NCBI GenBank assembly: GCA_016709675.1
Contig: JADJMH010000034.1
Coordinates: 124,001-188,000 of the forward strand
Length of the DNA: 64,000 bases
Origin: Candidatus Accumulibacter proximus
GTDB lineage: Bacteria; Pseudomonadota; Gammaproteobacteria; Burkholderiales; Rhodocyclaceae
Direction: 5' to 3'
A program made the position numbers and the translations under genes. The number at the start of each line of letters is the position of its first letter. Position 1 is the stretch's first letter. Shown here piece by piece: positions 61,404 to 64,000 of the stretch. Under the pieces are notes generated by a model, which had not been told where the DNA came from, did not search any database, and was given only the letters and a program-made list of their open reading frames with translations.

Positions 61404-61903
61404 ACATGCAAGTTGCCAAGAATACGGTTGTCACCCTTGACTACAGCGTCACCGATACGGATGGCGAACTGGTGGATGCCGGCCAGGAGCCACTGGTCTA
61501 TCTGCACGGGGGCTACGACGACATTTTTCCGATGATCGAAGAAGCCATGCACGGGAAGCGGATTGGCGAGTCGGCGGTGGTCAAAATGCAGCCCGACGAC
61601 GCCTTCGGTGAGTACGATGCCGACCTTGTCCAGCTGGAACCTCGTAGCCAGTTTCCCTTGGAGTTGCACGTTGGCATGCAGTTTGAAGGGGTGCCCGAGG
61701 GCGCTGACGACGAGGATGACGAAGACGTGCTGATTTATCGGGTGACCGAAATCGCTGACGACAAGGTGGTGCTCGATGGCAACCATCCTCTGGCCGGCAT
61801 GGCCCTGGTGTTTACCTGCACCGTAACCGACGTTCGCCCGGCCACGGCTGAAGAAATCAGCCATGGGCATACGCACGACGACAACTGTGACGACGACGAT
61901 TGA
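61400..61903 (+). CDS. slyD: SlyD-type FKBP peptidyl-prolyl isomerase
   Basis: 167 residues: VVTLDYSVTDTDGELVDAGQ, PLVYLHGGYDDIFPMIEEAM, QPDDAFGEYDADLVQLEPRS, the chaperone insert, VLDGNHPLAGMALVFTCTVT, and a short metal-binding tail HGHTHDDNCDDDD. SlyD folds proteins and delivers nickel. Start overlaps the peroxiredoxin stop. Confidence 0.93.
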   Translation: MNMQVAKNTVVTLDYSVTDTDGELVDAGQEPLVYLHGGYDDIFPMIEEAMHGKRIGESAVVKMQPDDAFGEYDADLVQLEPRSQFPLELHVGMQFEGVPEGADDEDDEDVLIYRVTEIADDKVVLDGNHPLAGMALVFTCTVTDVRPATAEEISHGHTHDDNCDDDD

Positions 61904-62061
61904 CCGCCTCTGAAGACGTCTGCCGCAGGGGTTGCGGTTAGCGCTCGCAGCGGCTTGCCTGTGCGGCGCCAGCAGCCGTCCCGGTCGCCGGGAGAAAGTC
62001 CGTGAGCGCTGCCGCCATGGCCTGATCCGTTGGTTTGCAAGCTGGGGAGGCCGGGCCTGAA

Positions 62062-64000
62062 ATGAGCGCTGCAATCTCGACCATCGCCGTACCGCCAAGG
62101 CTGTTGCGCGGAGAGCGGCGGCCGCGCGTGGCGCTGGTCGGTCGCGCGCGTACGGGCAAGAGCAGTCTGTTTCTTGCCGCCTCCAGCGCCTCGCCGCAGC
62201 ACCGGCGACTGCTGCGCGACGGGGACGCCTATGGCGAATGTCTGGTCGACATCGGACTTGAGCAGATTTCGCTGGTCGATCTGCCGGCGGTCGATTCCCT
62301 GCACTCGCTGAGCGCACAAGACCGGGTCCTGGTCAAGTATCTTCTCTGGGGTGACCGCTGGCCGCCGGTGGCGGCGCACGAAGCGGAACAGCCAACCGTT
62401 GCCTTTCACTCCCCCGATGTGCTGATCCAGGTGGTCGACGCCAACGCGCTGCAGCGCGACCTGGAACTGACGCTCGAATTGACCCTGCTCGGCAGACCGC
62501 TGGTGATCGCCCTCAACCGGGTCGATGAAGCGCGTCGCAAGGGCCTCTACATCAACACCGGGGCGCTGTCGGACCGGCTCGGGGTGCCGGTCGTGGCGAC
62601 CGTGGCGCATATGGGTCTGGGGGTCTCGGATCTGTTTGGCGCTGCCCTGGTGGCAGCGCGCGACAGGACCGTGCCGGCAACCCAGTCGCCAAGCCTGTAC
62701 ATTGATGCGGCCCTTAAGCCGCTGCGCGCGCTGGTCGCCCGACCGGAAGTCGAGCAGGCCTTTCAAGTGCCGTGGCGCTTCCTGCTCATGCAGTTGGCCG
62801 AAAACAACGACTATTTCCTCCAGGAACTGGGTTATCACTTTGCGCCACTGCTGCCCGAGGTACTCGCCGCACGCCGGGCTGCCGAGCGTTACCTGCCACG
62901 TCCGCTGTCAGATGAACTGCATGCCGACCGGCATCATCGGGCGGCACTGCTCTTCGAGAACGTGACCCGCTTCGGTGGCTCGGCTGATGCCGGGCGCTGG
63001 CAGCGTCTTCTCGACGGTGTGTTCCTGCATCCCCGCTGGGGTCTGATCGGCAGCCTGGCCGTGTTCGCACTGGTATTGCTGATGGTGTTCAAGGTCAGCA
63101 CGATGCTCGACGGGTGGACAGCGGCACCGTTGGTCGAGTGGGCGCAGCTGTGGCAGCCGGCGTCTACCGCCGGTGTGGTCGGACGGGCAGTGCTCGACGG
63201 TCTGATCGGTCTGATCGGTATCGTCATTCCCTACATGCTGCCGCTGGTGCTCCTGCTGGTCGCGCTGGAGGAATCCGGAATCATGCACCGGGTAGCCTTT
63301 GTCGTCGACCGGGGCTTTCACCACATCGGTTTGCACGGCGGCGTAGCCGCCCCCTTTCTCGTCGGGCTGGGCTGCAACGTACCGGCGATCTCGATGGTGG
63401 CGGCAACCAGTGGCGGCAAGGATCGCATCGTTGCCACCCTGCTGCTCGCCTTCGTTCCCTGTTCGGCCCGCTCGGCAATCATTCTGGCGATGGGCGGCAA
63501 GTATCTCGGCGCTCTGGGTGTCTTTGCGATATTTGCCCTGACCTTTGTCGTGCTGACCGTTCTGGGTGGGCTGCTGGCCAGGCGGTATGCCGACCTGGCG
63601 GTCGGTCTGATCCAGGAGATCCCGCCGTATGCGCTGCCATGCTGGCGAGGGCTGCTGGCGAAAACCTGGGAACGGACCCGCGACATCGTGACCATCGTGA
63701 CGCCCCTGCTGGTGGGGGGAAGTGTGCTGCTGGCGCTGCTCAACCACTTCGGCGCGGACCGGACGATCAACCTCCTGCTGTCACCGATCACCCACTGGTG
63801 GCTCGGCCTGCCGGTGTTGCTCGGCGTGCCGATCCTGTTTGGTGTCCTGCGCAAGGAACTGTCCTTGCTGATGGTCTATCAGGCGCTGGGGACAATGGAA
63901 ATCGTGCCTCTCCTCGACTGGGTGCAGATCGCCACTTTCCTGGTCTTCATCACCTTCTACATTCCGTGTGTGTCGACGTTTGCGGTGATGCTCAGGACCA
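62062..64000 (+). CDS. feoB: FeoB-like ferrous iron transporter (3' end outside window)
   Basis: The frame runs from ATG 62062 (GGGGAGG upstream) to the window end, ~646 residues. The N-terminal G domain has VALVGRARTGKSSLFL (GX4GKS satisfied) and ALNRVDEARR (NxxD). The usual DxPG of G3 reads VDLPAVDSL, losing the Gly. The membrane part has the FeoB gate motifs PFLVGLGCNVPAISM, LLLAFVPCSARSAII, and ILFGVLRKELSLLMVYQALG. It imports Fe2+. No feoA is seen upstream; the gene follows slyD by 158 bp. Confidence 0.88.
   Translation, partial: MSAAISTIAVPPRLLRGERRPRVALVGRARTGKSSLFLAASSASPQHRRLLRDGDAYGECLVDIGLEQISLVDLPAVDSLHSLSAQDRVLVKYLLWGDRWPPVAAHEAEQPTVAFHSPDVLIQVVDANALQRDLELTLELTLLGRPLVIALNRVDEARRKGLYINTGALSDRLGVPVVATVAHMGLGVSDLFGAALVAARDRTVPATQSPSLYIDAALKPLRALVARPEVEQAFQVPWRFLLMQLAENNDYFLQELGYHFAPLLPEVLAARRAAERYLPRPLSDELHADRHHRAALLFENVTRFGGSADAGRWQRLLDGVFLHPRWGLIGSLAVFALVLLMVFKVSTMLDGWTAAPLVEWAQLWQPASTAGVVGRAVLDGLIGLIGIVIPYMLPLVLLLVALEESGIMHRVAFVVDRGFHHIGLHGGVAAPFLVGLGCNVPAISMVAATSGGKDRIVATLLLAFVPCSARSAIILAMGGKYLGALGVFAIFALTFVVLTVLGGLLARRYADLAVGLIQEIPPYALPCWRGLLAKTWERTRDIVTIVTPLLVGGSVLLALLNHFGADRTINLLLSPITHWWLGLPVLLGVPILFGVLRKELSLLMVYQALGTMEIVPLLDWVQIATFLVFITFYIPCVSTFAVMLRT

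Overview
The window looks like a chromosomal segment of a high-GC betaproteobacterium of the Rhodocyclales, most like 'Candidatus Accumulibacter'. This is inferred from gene content: a polyhydroxyalkanoate phasin and PHB-depolymerase remnant, heme d1 (denitrification) genes, a bacteriophytochrome with hybrid kinases, and the gene order pyrG-kdsA-DUF1330-eno-ftsB. No rRNA, tRNA or CRISPR array was seen.

Layout. 1-4.2 kb: end of a cation/proton antiporter, a stand-alone C-terminal piece of a P-type H+-ATPase, and small stress-type genes (coiled-coil protein, PRC-barrel, lmo0937/DUF5670 membrane protein, ferritin-like protein). 4.2-14.5 kb: a sensory block with a CHASE3/PAS hybrid kinase, then heme oxygenase, bacteriophytochrome, response regulator, hybrid kinase and REC-PAS protein joined by start/stop overlaps or short gaps, ending with a Crp/Fnr-type regulator. 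14.5-19.1 kb: small envelope and stress proteins (CX10C-repeat protein, lipoproteins, a collagen-like lipoprotein, DUF3309, DUF883) mixed with decayed copies. 19.3-24.3 kb: a CheB-CheR-PAS fusion and a third hybrid kinase separated by a 14-C tract. 24.5-30.5 kb: phasin, then a rearranged mosaic with two copies of a ~570-bp segment, IS91-type transposase remnants, a serine-recombinase tail, a SUMF1-domain gene, an antiporter with internal deletions and a csbD gene. 30.5-47 kb: a GGDEF/EAL protein, a BON lipoprotein, an AI-2E-family exporter, a 2,981-residue cyclic beta-glucan synthase-like protein, an N-formylglutamate amidohydrolase, a transglutaminase-like protein and a 5'-truncated PHB-depolymerase-type esterase. 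47-55.5 kb: more small stress genes, a SCO1 pair, cytochrome c, nirF-nirDL-nirG-nirH, thioredoxin 2, and dmeF/dmeR. 55.6-64 kb: pyrG, kdsA, a DUF1330 gene corrupted by a 45-G run, eno, ftsB, a SIMPL protein, peroxiredoxin, slyD and feoB (cut by the window end).

The most interesting pattern is a dyad-symmetric 16-bp motif, roughly TGTRCGC-NN-GCGYACA usually followed by GA, found about 14 times. Most copies lie about 100 or 200 bp upstream of, and oriented toward, short stress-type genes: coiled-coil, PRC-barrel, DUF5670, CX10C protein, DUF3309, DUF883, phasin, csbD, BON lipoprotein, and a 24-residue membrane peptide. This suggests one regulon of a dimeric regulator. The Crp/Fnr-type protein at 13.7 kb is a candidate, but that link is inference.

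A second theme is damage: genes with internal deletions, lost 5' ends, frameshifts, or homopolymer runs. Some of these may be assembly artefacts and some real decay, and one (the poly-C tract) could be a phase-variable switch.
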